A stretch of 64,000 bases of DNA, taken from positions 64,001 to 128,000 of the forward strand of contig CAIMEY010000017.1 of assembly GCA_903840165.1 (NCBI GenBank). Reading direction: 5' to 3'. The position numbers and the translations under genes were made by a program. This document shows, piece by piece, positions 9,382 through 17,464 of the stretch; position 1 is the first letter of the stretch; every line of letters starts with the position of its first letter. This stretch comes from an uncultured Myxococcales bacterium. Lineage in GTDB: Bacteria; Myxococcota_A; UBA9042. The notes below the pieces were generated by a model. It ran no database searches and was not told the DNA's origin. It saw only the letters and a list, made by a program, of their open reading frames with translations.

Positions 9382-10131
9382 TTACGGAACCTGGGCGCGC
9401 TGGGCAGTTTGCCCCAATTCTTGCACAGTTGGCAACTGCGGCGGCGGGGGCGACGGCTGGTCCCGGGCCTGAGCCTGGGGCGCGGGAATCGGTGTCGGCG
9501 GAGCAGCCACGACCCGCGCCGGCGGCGGCGCACTCGGGGGCGAGTCGAAGAGATCGGCCAGTGAATCCAAATCGATTGCACCTAGTTGCACTGCCATCTT
9601 CTTGCCTGGACCGAAGGGGGCGCGCCCCAGACCGACCGTGACGGGCAGCGGCTCATTGGGACGGTGCACGGCGACCATCACCGTCGCGCGAGGCTGAACC
9701 TTGGCCGTAGCAGCCATGATTCGTCCTTTCGGCACAGGCAGTTGCGCCTTGCCCTTGCCCTTAGCCGCCACGTGAATCGTCACCGCCTGATGAAAGCGAA
9801 CCACGGGCGGGGCCGGCATTCTCGACATACCACCGCCACGAAATTCTGCAACGTCAACGAGGGCTTCCACGTCTTCGTCTTGGTCGGTCGGATTGTCGAC
9901 CTCGACCTGGGCGGACCAACCCGAGGGAGACTGGGCATCCTTGACCAACTTGCCTTGGGCGCGCACCCGCAGCGGTGTCGCCGCAGCCACGCGGGCTTGG
10001 GTCGCAGTGCCGGTGGGGTCGTCATCGGCATCGACAAAGGCCGGCGCGCATAGGGTCGAGACCGCACACAAGCTCGCCAAACTAGACGTCAATGTGCGGT
10101 GCAGCAGGGGGTGGGAATTCTTCGTTGCCAT
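9382..10131 (-). CDS. Exported protein of unknown function with Pro-rich C-terminus
   Basis: Not recognised. The start at 10131 has GGAGG five bases upstream; a longer reading to 10206 lacks this support. The 249-residue product opens with a signal peptide ending near CAPAFVDA. A beta-rich middle follows (ATPLRVRAQGKLV, WSAQVEVDNPTDQDEDVEA) that could be an Ig-like domain. The last 60 residues are low-complexity Pro/Ala with PPSAPPPAR and SPPPPQLP. It lies 27 bases upstream of the exported deiminase-like gene, so the two are probably co-transcribed. Confidence 0.65.
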   Translation of the reverse strand: MATKNSHPLLHRTLTSSLASLCAVSTLCAPAFVDADDDPTGTATQARVAAATPLRVRAQGKLVKDAQSPSGWSAQVEVDNPTDQDEDVEALVDVAEFRGGGMSRMPAPPVVRFHQAVTIHVAAKGKGKAQLPVPKGRIMAATAKVQPRATVMVAVHRPNEPLPVTVGLGRAPFGPGKKMAVQLGAIDLDSLADLFDSPPSAPPPARVVAAPPTPIPAPQAQARDQPSPPPPQLPTVQELGQTAQRAQVP

Positions 10132-10381
10132 GGCGACCTCCGGCGGACAACGTGCCGCCTCACCTCTTGGACGCCCATGTGCAGCCGCCGATCTATCCGC
10201 CCACAAAATGGCCGGACAACGCCCCGCCCTATTGATATGAAACTATTTATTGACCAGACAGCGCCGCAACGGACAGTTGCGGTTGCCAGCGCTAGAGGCG
10301 GCATCGATACTCGTCCGGCAGACCGCTGGTTGCAGGCGCAGTCGCCAACACGCCATGGGCAAATGTACAGGAGATCTTTGC

Positions 10382-11734
10382 ATGAAAACCGCTAGTTTTC
10401 GGGTGATTGCCTGCCTGACGATGCTTGGCATGTCGGGGGCCATGCCGGCCGCTCAGGCTTGGGACGGACCGCCACCGCCCGTGCAGACGAGCCATCCGCC
10501 CACCGTCCTGCGCCACGGTACCTTGTGGACGGCGACGGGCGAGGTCTTGGTCGACACTGATATCACCCTACAAGACCGCAAGATTCTTGCTATCGGTAAG
10601 AATCTTCCCCTACCGGCCCAGGGAATTGAAGTGGATGTCCGCGGCAAGATCGTGACGCCAGGCCTAGTGGATATGCATTCACATCTCGGGGTTTACGCGG
10701 CGCCCCAGGTGCGGGCGAACGCCGATGGCAATGAGATGACGGCGCCGACAACGCCCGCCGTGCGCGCCTTGGACGCCTTTGACCCAGAAGATCCTGCGAT
10801 TGCAAGGGCTTTGGCCGGAGGTGTCACCACCGCGCTGATCCTGCCCGGCAGCGGCAACGTCGTAGGCGGTCAGGCATTTTACGCTAAATTATATGGACAT
10901 ACCGTCGCCGACATGGCGATAGCCAACCCGCCGCGGGCGATGAAGTGGGCCATGGGCGAGAACCCCAAGAGGGTCTACGGAGGCCGGTCGCAAATGCCGA
11001 TGTCGCGCATGGGCCACGGCTGGATTTTGCGCAAACTGCTGATGGATGCAAAGGAAATCAAGGACCAGCAAGACGCCTGGGACCACAACGCCAGCCACGT
11101 GGGTGCTCGCCCTGCGCGGGGTGAATTGGAGCCGATCATCGCGCTGTTGCGGGGCGAAGTGCTGCTGCAGGTGCACTGCTATGAAGTGCACGACATCGAG
11201 ACACTGCTGCGCATTGCCGACGAATTCCACTTTCAAGTCGCGGCGATCCACCACGCGCTCGAGGCGTGGAAGGTGCCCCGCTTGCTGGTCGACCACCATG
11301 TAGGCGTCGCGACCTTTGCCGACCTTTGGGGCTACAAGATGGAGGCCTATGACGCCAGCACACAAGGCCCCAAGATTCTTCATGAATCCGGCGTCACCCT
11401 GGCCCTCAAGACCGATCACCCAGTGATCGACGCCCAGTACCTCATCCATGAAGCGCAAAAGGCGCATTTCTATGGCCTTTCTCAACAAGCGGCCCTGCAA
11501 GCTGTCACCCGCAATCCGGCAAAGCTCATCGGTTTAGCCAACCGCATCGGCACGTTGGAGGTCGGCAAGGAAGCGGACGTGCTGGTCTGGCCGACCTCGC
11601 CCCTGCAACTGGCGGCGCAGCCGGAGCGCGTCTTTGTCGGCGGCGTGCAGGTCGTGGGCGATGGCCAAAACAAGCAGTCGGCCTATGCGGGCCCCGCCCA
11701 TCCGACCGGCCATGTGTGCGGTTGTGAGGACTAG
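10382..11734 (+). CDS. Exported amidohydrolase with intact metal site
   Basis: Amidohydrolase-superfamily protein (imidazolonepropionase/dihydroorotase-like TIM barrel), 450 residues, with an N-terminal signal peptide ending AQA near residue 26. Metal ligands are visible: D-M-HSH at residues 97-101 in TPGLVDMHSHLG, His in LLQVHCYEVHD, the HH pair in VAAIHHALEAW, and Asp in ALKTDHPVID. The C-terminal beta-domain has GTLEVGKEADVLVW. The ATG at 10382 follows AGGAGA with good spacing; the frame is open upstream, but no signal peptide forms from earlier starts. Substrate unknown. It is followed after one base by a second family member that has lost its metal ligands. Confidence 0.85.
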   Translation: MKTASFRVIACLTMLGMSGAMPAAQAWDGPPPPVQTSHPPTVLRHGTLWTATGEVLVDTDITLQDRKILAIGKNLPLPAQGIEVDVRGKIVTPGLVDMHSHLGVYAAPQVRANADGNEMTAPTTPAVRALDAFDPEDPAIARALAGGVTTALILPGSGNVVGGQAFYAKLYGHTVADMAIANPPRAMKWAMGENPKRVYGGRSQMPMSRMGHGWILRKLLMDAKEIKDQQDAWDHNASHVGARPARGELEPIIALLRGEVLLQVHCYEVHDIETLLRIADEFHFQVAAIHHALEAWKVPRLLVDHHVGVATFADLWGYKMEAYDASTQGPKILHESGVTLALKTDHPVIDAQYLIHEAQKAHFYGLSQQAALQAVTRNPAKLIGLANRIGTLEVGKEADVLVWPTSPLQLAAQPERVFVGGVQVVGDGQNKQSAYAGPAHPTGHVCGCED

Positions 11735-11735
11735 A

Positions 11736-13007
11736 ATGACCAATCTATTCGTCGTAAAATCAATGGTTTTACTCGTTGGTATACAACTGGGTGCCAATGC
11801 CTGGGCCGCGCCGCCCCTGCTCATCACCCACGCCCGCGTTTGGACGCTGGACCGCAGTCGCCAAGACTTGGACGAGCGTCTTGATGCCCAAATCCTTGTT
11901 ACTGAAGGGAAAATTGCCTGCGTATCGGCGTCGCAGCAGCGTTGCCCTCAGCCTTCTGACGCACAAATCTATGATGCGCAAGGGCAAATCGTCTTGCCGG
12001 GCCTCATCGAAAGCCTAGCGCGCATTGGCCAAGTCGAGGTCGATGCCGAAGAAAGCAGTCACGATGGGGTGGCCGCCAAGAGCTCGAACAACGCGCAAAT
12101 TCAAGCGATTGATGGTCTTACTTTGCATTCGCGCGCGGTCGAGGCGGCGCGGCAGGGCGGTGTCACCGTGAGCATCGCTCGGCCCCTGGGCGCGGCCCTG
12201 ATTGCCGGCAGCAGCGTGGCGTTTTGGACGCGTGACGGGCCCGTGGACGAGGTGGTCGTCAAGAACGCCTTGGCCATACACGTCAATTTGGGCGAAGAGG
12301 CCAAACAGGACTTGGCCGGTGTGGGCGCGCGCTCGGGGCAGATCGCGTTGCTGCGCACCATCTTGCAGCAGGTGGGGCGGCTCTACAGCGCCGACCATGG
12401 CAAAAAGCCGAAAGAAGCCGCGGAGAAAGAAAGCCTCGAGCGTCTGCGCGATGACCCCGCCGTGCAGGCCTTGCGCACGGCCCTGGAAGCAGGTCTGCCT
12501 CTGGTGGTTCATGCCCACCATGCCGAGGATATTCTTGCGGTTCTGCGGCTCAAGGACCTATGGACTCCGGGCCTGATGATCGCCGGTGGCGCCGAGGCCC
12601 ATGCTGTGGCCCGACAGTTGGCCAAAGCCAAGGTCCCCGTGCTGCTGGGGCCAGTGCGGGTAGCTCCCTATCAATTCGCGCTGTTACGAGCAGATGTCCA
12701 CGCGGCCGGCGTGTTGCAGCGGGCAGGGGTCGTCGTGGCCTTGGCGACTGCCGATACCCACCAGGCGCGAAACTTGCGCTGGGAGGCGGGCTTTGCGGTC
12801 GCCGCGGGCCTGGATCACGATGCTGCGGTCGCTGCCCTGACGCGGGTCCCGGCCAATCTGTGGCATCTGCCCCCTGGCGTCGGCGAGATTCGCGTGGGTA
12901 CCACCGCCAATCTCCTGGTTTTTGACGGCGATCCGCTGACCTTCGAGGGTCATCTGCGTCTGCTGCTGGTTGGGGAATCGCAAACGCGAGATCCCAAACA
13001 GAATTAG
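11736..13007 (+). CDS. Exported amidohydrolase-like protein lacking metal ligands
   Basis: Paralogue-type partner of the preceding gene, starting two bases after its stop codon, with GAGG seven bases before the ATG. It has a signal peptide (to about NAWA, residue 24), 423 residues, and the amidohydrolase frame: N-terminal beta part, QIVLPGLIESLARIG, EAARQGGVTVSIARP, PLVVHAHHAEDI, and C-terminal GEIRVGTTANLLVFDGDP. The DxHxH strand is replaced by IESLARIG, so the first two metal ligands are missing; later His residues partly remain. It is most likely catalytically inactive or altered, and may form a heterodimer with its upstream neighbour. Its stop overlaps the stop of the convergent channel gene by 4 bases. 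Confidence 0.75.
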   Translation: MTNLFVVKSMVLLVGIQLGANAWAAPPLLITHARVWTLDRSRQDLDERLDAQILVTEGKIACVSASQQRCPQPSDAQIYDAQGQIVLPGLIESLARIGQVEVDAEESSHDGVAAKSSNNAQIQAIDGLTLHSRAVEAARQGGVTVSIARPLGAALIAGSSVAFWTRDGPVDEVVVKNALAIHVNLGEEAKQDLAGVGARSGQIALLRTILQQVGRLYSADHGKKPKEAAEKESLERLRDDPAVQALRTALEAGLPLVVHAHHAEDILAVLRLKDLWTPGLMIAGGAEAHAVARQLAKAKVPVLLGPVRVAPYQFALLRADVHAAGVLQRAGVVVALATADTHQARNLRWEAGFAVAAGLDHDAAVAALTRVPANLWHLPPGVGEIRVGTTANLLVFDGDPLTFEGHLRLLLVGESQTRDPKQN

Positions 13008-13984
13008 ACAGTTCCTGGCGTTTCAGCCTCTGGGAGCGGCGGACTCGGTGTCAGCGCTTCGACGTCATCAAAGCGGCCCATGTCAATGCTGCGACGACCA
13101 TCCGGTGCGGTAAGGAATGTGTCAACAAGCCTATGATTCCAAAGAATATCCGTCAGAGAATAGTTGTTGCGGGCATGGACGGGTTGAGCCATCGTCTCAT
13201 CGAGACCGGTCAGCACGGCCACCAGACCCGCATCCTGAGTCCGGAGCTTTTCGAGGTTGGGACCAAAAAGCGGTGAATTCTCGTCGATTTCGTGCATAAC
13301 GGTCCACGTCAGCGCAAAGGCGATATTTTGGGCGCGAACCAGGGGTAAATCTGCGAAACGACGCATCGTTTCGGCTTCCAGGGTTCGTTCGTCTCGGACC
13401 AGCGCGACTTGCATGCGCGCCTCGACAATGCGATTGCCGCGGGCATTGGCGACGCGAAACATCAGCATCGGTACGCCATTGCGCGGCGCGACCACCGCAA
13501 ATTTGCTGAACATCACCCGGGCCGTGGGCCGCGAGAACTTGGCGAACATCAGGCCAGTGGACAATGCCGTAAACAACACGCCTGCAAACGCTTGAATTGT
13601 AACAAGAATATGTGAAAGCGTCGAATGAGGCGACATCACGCCGTAACCGATGGTCGCTAAGGTCTGGACTGAAAAGAAGAACGCGTCGGCGAAGGAGTCG
13701 GGGTCGGCATGGTCGATGCTGCCGCGGTCGAGCCAGTAGCCGACGGCAAACACGGCGTTCAAGGCTAGGTAGAAGCTGATCATCAAAGCGAAAAGCTGCG
13801 GCCACGACGCCACCAGCAGCTGATGGTACAAGTCCGAGAGGGGCCGCGCCGGCAAGCCGATGATGTCAAAAGAAGTCGCCGAGCCATCGGGACGTCTCTG
13901 CTTGACCTGCAGTCGCGCTGGACGGCCATGACGCGCTGGATGACGCTGAATTTCCGTTGTTTTTCGATGCTTCCGCTCTGCCAC
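13004..13984 (-). CDS. KirBac-type inward-rectifier potassium channel
   Basis: Inward-rectifier K+ channel of 326 residues. Two membrane helices flank the pore loop carrying the selectivity filter TIGYG at residues 111-115 (SVQTLATIGYGVMSP). The inner helix is AGVLFTALSTGLMFAKFSRP. The cytoplasmic immunoglobulin-like Kir domain follows: VMFSKFAVVAPRNGVPMLMF, VANARGNRIVEARMQVALVR, and LTWTVMHEIDENSPLFG. This matches the KirBac family closely in order and length. The start is a GTG with a weak GGGCGGGT upstream. It overlaps the end of the amidohydrolase-like gene by 4 bases, tail to tail. Confidence 0.92.
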   Translation of the reverse strand: MAERKHRKTTEIQRHPARHGRPARLQVKQRRPDGSATSFDIIGLPARPLSDLYHQLLVASWPQLFALMISFYLALNAVFAVGYWLDRGSIDHADPDSFADAFFFSVQTLATIGYGVMSPHSTLSHILVTIQAFAGVLFTALSTGLMFAKFSRPTARVMFSKFAVVAPRNGVPMLMFRVANARGNRIVEARMQVALVRDERTLEAETMRRFADLPLVRAQNIAFALTWTVMHEIDENSPLFGPNLEKLRTQDAGLVAVLTGLDETMAQPVHARNNYSLTDILWNHRLVDTFLTAPDGRRSIDMGRFDDVEALTPSPPLPEAETPGTV

Positions 13985-14035
13985 ACCCGCCCCCTGCCGC
14001 GCCGATGCCGGGCGCGTTCCGCCCAGACGATTACG

Positions 14036-14217
14036 TCAAACCCGAAGTTCCTTGCGGGTTCGAGGTACAGTGTTTGCTTCTAGTTTCAAGGGGGCACGCC
14101 GCCCCTCGCCCGCGGGTGCGGGCTCACGCCTGCGTTCGGCCGAGTCCCCGGCTGCAAAGTCCATGGCGCCCTGCGCTTGCCGTTAACCCGGAAAGGACTT
14201 TGGCTTACGTGGACTAG
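14036..14217 (+). repeat. Dispersed structured repeat, copy A
   Basis: About 180 bp similar over its length to 21366-21528. Shared blocks include CCCGAAGTTCCTT, GTTTGCTT-TAGTTTC, GGGGGC-CG, TTCGGCCG, AAAGTCCA and TTACGTGGACTAG. Copy A has about 16 extra bases in the GC-rich middle. Two helices can form in both copies. One is the hairpin CCCGAAG-TTC-CTTCGGG, with one bulged base in A. The other is an enclosing stem, AGTCCATG (14158-14165) with CGTGGACT (14208-14215), which contains a G-U pair here. This could be a structured RNA or a small mobile repeat. Confidence 0.75.
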
Positions 14218-14340
14218 GCGGCCCATACTACGCGATTGCGCGGCCAACGCGAACGTGGCGCGATCGCAGCCGATCGGCCCTTTGGGGACTAGCGCAACCC
14301 TGGGATGGACCTGCACCGTTGGCCAACTGCGGCGCAAGAC

Positions 14341-14373
14341 CTTGCAAAGGCAAAGGAAGCCTTAACTTGCAAG
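14341..14373. other. Perfect inverted repeat/hairpin upstream of HiPIP gene
   Basis: CTTGCAA (14341-14347) pairs with TTGCAAG (14367-14373), with an inner AGGC/GCCT stem. It could be an operator or an RNA hairpin in the HiPIP leader. There is no T-run, so it is unlikely to be a terminator. Confidence 0.4.
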
Positions 14374-14538
14374 ATCAGGACTGATTTGGTCTGCATTTGT
14401 GACTCGGCCAAGAACATTGCCAGCACCGGCAATCGCGGTTACGGTTGGCGCACCTCGCTGAGCACGACCAGAGGGTTGGCAGCCAAACCAGCGAAAAACC
14501 GATAGAAATAAGCGGGTTCAGGCCCGCCGGAGGACATC

Positions 14539-14874
14539 ATGCAGCATTCCACCAGCAGTCGTCGTGAGTTCTTGACCCGCCTTGGCATTGGTGCCGTGGT
14601 CGTTGGTGCCGGTGCAGCCATGGCCGCATGCGGCAAGAAGGAAGGCGGCGACGGCGGCGCGTGCAGCGATGTCAGCGGTCTGGCCGAAGCCGACAAGGCA
14701 ACCCGTTTGAACAACAAATACCTGGAGAAGTCAGCCACGGCGGGTAAGCAGTGCTCCGGCTGTGCGCTATTCCAGGCCCCGGCAGCCGGCGCCAAGTGCG
14801 CGACATGTCAAGTGGTCAAGGGCCCGATTTCCCCCGAAGGCTACTGCAACCTGTTCGCGGCCAAGCCGGCCTAA
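14539..14874 (+). CDS. High-potential iron-sulfur protein (HiPIP), Tat-exported
   Basis: Periplasmic [4Fe-4S] electron carrier of 111 residues. The N-terminal Tat signal has SRREFLTRLG followed by a hydrophobic stretch to about residue 31. The mature part has the HiPIP cysteine pattern QCSGC, CATCQ and a final GYCNLF near the C-terminus. Five mature cysteines are present; the second of the KCATC pair, not the first, fits the usual spacing. GGAGG lies 6 bases before the ATG. It is monocistronic, with about 135 bases before the convergent gene. HiPIPs usually serve cytochrome bc1-linked electron transfer; no partner is encoded nearby. Confidence 0.9.
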   Translation: MQHSTSSRREFLTRLGIGAVVVGAGAAMAACGKKEGGDGGACSDVSGLAEADKATRLNNKYLEKSATAGKQCSGCALFQAPAAGAKCATCQVVKGPISPEGYCNLFAAKPA

Positions 14875-15010
14875 CCGACAGCGCAAGGCGAATTTCCGAG
14901 CCGGATCCGGTCCTTAGGGGCCGCGGTCCGGTTTGGCATTTTTGCGCCTATGTTCAGCGATATCAGCGTCTCATGGCCCAGAATCTGGCAAGCTGGGGCG
15001 TCTACGGCGC

Positions 15011-16843
15011 CTACCCCGCGCTCACTGGCAGCACCTGTACACGCAGAGACTGCATACGCGCGCAGGGAAAATCGACGCTCGGCTCTACCGCAATCATCTT
15101 GCCCACTTGGCGCCCTGCTTGCTGCAGGCCCTGACGGACGGCGTCCGCCAACTGTCGCTGATCAAAGCCGGTATGGTTGGCGCAGCACAGCAGCCAAGCT
15201 TGACCTTGACCCAAGACCTGGGCCACAGCCTGCACCAAGGCCGGGTAGTCCCTCTGCACGCGAAAGGCCTTGCCCTTGACCGTGGAAAAGCTAGGCGGAT
15301 CAAGGACAATCAAATCAAAGCGCGTGCCACGCTTTTGCAGACGCGGCAGCCAGAACCAAACGTCGCCGCCTAGGAACTGATGCGCCGTGCTGTCTTGAAT
15401 CCCATTGAGCGCTAGGTTGGCGCGTCCTTGAGCCAAGGCCTGCGGATTGGCGTCGATGCTCACCGTCTGCGCCGCCCCACCGACCGCCGCCGCCGCTGTG
15501 AAACCACAGGTATAGGCAAAGGTATTGAGCACAGTCCTGCCCTTGGCCATGCGCCGCAGCCACGCCCGATTGGCGCGTTGGTCCAGGTAAAGACCCGTGC
15601 CCAGGCCCTGGCCGAGGTGGACGCCGAAGCGGATGCCGTTTTCCAAAATCTCGCGTCGTGCAGCACCCTTGCCCCAGATCGGCTCGGCCGGAGTCAAACC
15701 CAACTGGGAAGCATCGGCCACGCTGCTGGCGCGCTGGGGGCGGAGCTTGAGAAAGACCGCGTCGGCCCCCACGGCCAGCGCCGCCAGTTTTGCCTGCGCC
15801 ACCGCACTGTCCCGGGCCCGGCGAATCGCAGAAGGGTTGCTTTGTGATGACAAATCAAGCACTTCATTCCACACCAAGGCACCCGCATACCAATCTATGG
15901 CCAGGGCCTGGCCAGCACTATCGAGCATACGCAGCGCCGTCGTTCCTGGATCCTGAATCACATTGAAACGCCTACGCAATGCTGCCTCAAGCCGGGCTTG
16001 CAGCGGTCGTTGGTCTGCTCCCTGCAACCAACCCTTGAGTTCGGGCGAAATAGGCATTTGTGCTTCAACATCAAGACCTTGAATGGCGATTCGCTGCAGC
16101 AGCAACTGCGCGCGTCCTGGCGTCGGCCGGGGGTCCTCGGCGGGCGTGCCGATCGGTTCGTCGACCAGCCAGCCAGGCTGCAGTCCTGCCTCGCGAAGAA
16201 GCGCTAATAAATCAATACTTGGACCGCTATTGTACTTCAGGGTCATCAGGGTGCGCGGCCCGAGACGCTGCTCATGCACGGCCTGCACGTGGTTTGCCTT
16301 GAAAAGGCGCCGCAAATGACTGTGGGCGGCGGCAATTTGCCCCGGGGTATGCACCGCCAAAACGACGACAACCTGTATTTTTCCCTGTTCTTCCAGCTCT
16401 TTGGCCAATTTGCGCGCGTGGGTCGTCCGCGCCAGCACGGTCACACCCGAGGCCGCTTGGCGCAGGGGCCAATGATGCCAAGCCCCTAAAGCTAAAGGAG
16501 AAAAAACCTCTTGCAGTTCCGCGATCGACTCCAGAGACTGCCGCTGCAAACCTAGCCGGTACGCCAAATCGTTGCGCACGGTCGCCGCCTCCGCCACCGG
16601 CGTAAAAGAGTCGATGCCGTCGGGCTTGGCAAAGATCAGCCAATCCTTTGTTTCTGCAAGCAAAATGCCGTCAGGCAGGGGCTGACACAGAGGCCTTTGG
16701 CCGGCGAAGTCCGCCGGGAACGCTTGTACTTCCAACATCTTCGACCATCCCACCGCGCTGCGCCTGGGCAGACGCGCGATTACACAGCTCTGTCTTGCAA
16801 TCATGTTATGATACAAGCCGTTGTCGGCCCGCAGACCGATCAT
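15011..16843 (-). CDS. Fusion: inactive RluA-like domain plus RlmI-type SAM methyltransferase
   Basis: Two-domain protein of up to 610 residues. The N-terminal half has the RluA pseudouridine-synthase framework: WLIFAKPDGI corresponds to the family NKPxG strand, and WPLRQAASGVTVLART to HRLDxxTSGLLLLAK. The catalytic Asp of the second motif is replaced by Arg, so uridine isomerisation is unlikely. The C-terminal half is a class I methyltransferase of the RlmI/RlmK rRNA type, with LNTFAYTCGFTAAAA, VSIDANPQAL, IVLDPPSFS and LLCCANHTGF. The predicted role is rRNA base methylation, with the front domain perhaps serving RNA binding. An internal ATG at 16738 is an alternative start. It is the last gene of a four-gene operon, 18 bases after the NUDIX gene. 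Confidence 0.75.
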   Translation of the reverse strand: MIGLRADNGLYHNMIARQSCVIARLPRRSAVGWSKMLEVQAFPADFAGQRPLCQPLPDGILLAETKDWLIFAKPDGIDSFTPVAEAATVRNDLAYRLGLQRQSLESIAELQEVFSPLALGAWHHWPLRQAASGVTVLARTTHARKLAKELEEQGKIQVVVVLAVHTPGQIAAAHSHLRRLFKANHVQAVHEQRLGPRTLMTLKYNSGPSIDLLALLREAGLQPGWLVDEPIGTPAEDPRPTPGRAQLLLQRIAIQGLDVEAQMPISPELKGWLQGADQRPLQARLEAALRRRFNVIQDPGTTALRMLDSAGQALAIDWYAGALVWNEVLDLSSQSNPSAIRRARDSAVAQAKLAALAVGADAVFLKLRPQRASSVADASQLGLTPAEPIWGKGAARREILENGIRFGVHLGQGLGTGLYLDQRANRAWLRRMAKGRTVLNTFAYTCGFTAAAAVGGAAQTVSIDANPQALAQGRANLALNGIQDSTAHQFLGGDVWFWLPRLQKRGTRFDLIVLDPPSFSTVKGKAFRVQRDYPALVQAVAQVLGQGQAWLLCCANHTGFDQRQLADAVRQGLQQAGRQVGKMIAVEPSVDFPCARMQSLRVQVLPVSAG

Positions 16844-16861
16844 CTGCCGCCATGAGACGTG

Positions 16862-17464
16862 CTAAGGCACCGGCCTGGGCCCATGGGCGACGCTGTCCAG
16901 ACGCCCACGCTGCAAAAGACGACCAACCGCACGCATCACCGAGGAATCCGATGCTAGATTAACCACTTCGGCCAGAGGTACCCAACGCACAGCCTGGGCA
17001 TCCGACCCCGCCTGCACCGTCCACGTGGCCGCGCGCCACAGCATGCGCACGTCAAAATGCAGGTGCGCCGGTTCACCCTTGTGCGGGGGAATCTGATGAA
17101 TATCCAAGTCAAACAGACCGCCGTCGTCCAGAGGCATCAGTTCAGTTAGCCCGACTTCCTCCGCCACTTCGCGCCGCGCAGCCGCATCGATCGAGGCATC
17201 TTCGGGCTCAACATGGCCCCCAGGCTGCAGCCAGCGGTTGAGTTTTGCGTGCCAAATCAAGAGGATCGCCTGATCATCGGGGGACAGCACGAAGCTCGAA
17301 GCCGTGATATGTCCGGGCGTCCACTGCTGACGGGCCAGCGGTTCAGGCGTCTCGCGCAAAAGGCACAGCATCTCATCGCGATAGCCCTGCTGCCCTAGGT
17401 CCGACCCCTGCAGTTGCTGCAGCCGCTCACACAAATCTGCTATCCGTTTAGGCAGTTGCTGCAT
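16862..17464 (-). CDS. NUDIX hydrolase
   Basis: NUDIX-fold hydrolase of 200 residues. The box reads LQPGGHVEPEDASIDAAARR followed by EVAEEVGL; the metal-binding REVAEE core is intact. Fourteen conserved strand residues before it (SFVLSPDDQAILLIWH) fit the fold. The frame is open to 17632, but the ATG at 17464 shares its A with the TGA of the upstream lipoprotein gene (TGATG), so I choose this translationally coupled start. Substrate unknown; candidates are a nucleoside diphosphate derivative or ADP-ribose-like compound. It lies third in an operon with an SRPBCC protein, a lipoprotein and a methyltransferase. Confidence 0.85.
   Translation of the reverse strand: MQQLPKRIADLCERLQQLQGSDLGQQGYRDEMLCLLRETPEPLARQQWTPGHITASSFVLSPDDQAILLIWHAKLNRWLQPGGHVEPEDASIDAAARREVAEEVGLTELMPLDDGGLFDLDIHQIPPHKGEPAHLHFDVRMLWRAATWTVQAGSDAQAVRWVPLAEVVNLASDSSVMRAVGRLLQRGRLDSVAHGPRPVP

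Larger units (their letters stand above)
13985..14538. other. 554-bp intergenic region, KirBac to HiPIP
   Basis: Divergent intergenic region holding no convincing gene. It contains copy A of the dispersed structured repeat (14036-14217), an isolated hairpin (14341-14373), and a small hairpin GCGGG-TTCAGG-CCCGC at 14512-14527 immediately before the Shine-Dalgarno of the HiPIP gene. Promoters for both flanking genes must lie here, but I see no clear -35/-10 match. Confidence 0.6.

Noticed and set aside
10889-11500. 203-codon minus-strand frame in the amidohydrolase gene
   Set aside because: Covers the metal-binding region of the real gene on the other strand; no support.
14056-14076. tRNA-like GGGTTCGA sequence in repeat copy A
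   Set aside because: No acceptor or anticodon stem can be built around it, and copy B lacks the motif.
16738-16843. Short start (16738) for the methyltransferase fusion as the definite start
   Set aside because: Neither candidate start has a good ribosome-binding site, so the longer one in operon spacing was kept and the alternative noted.
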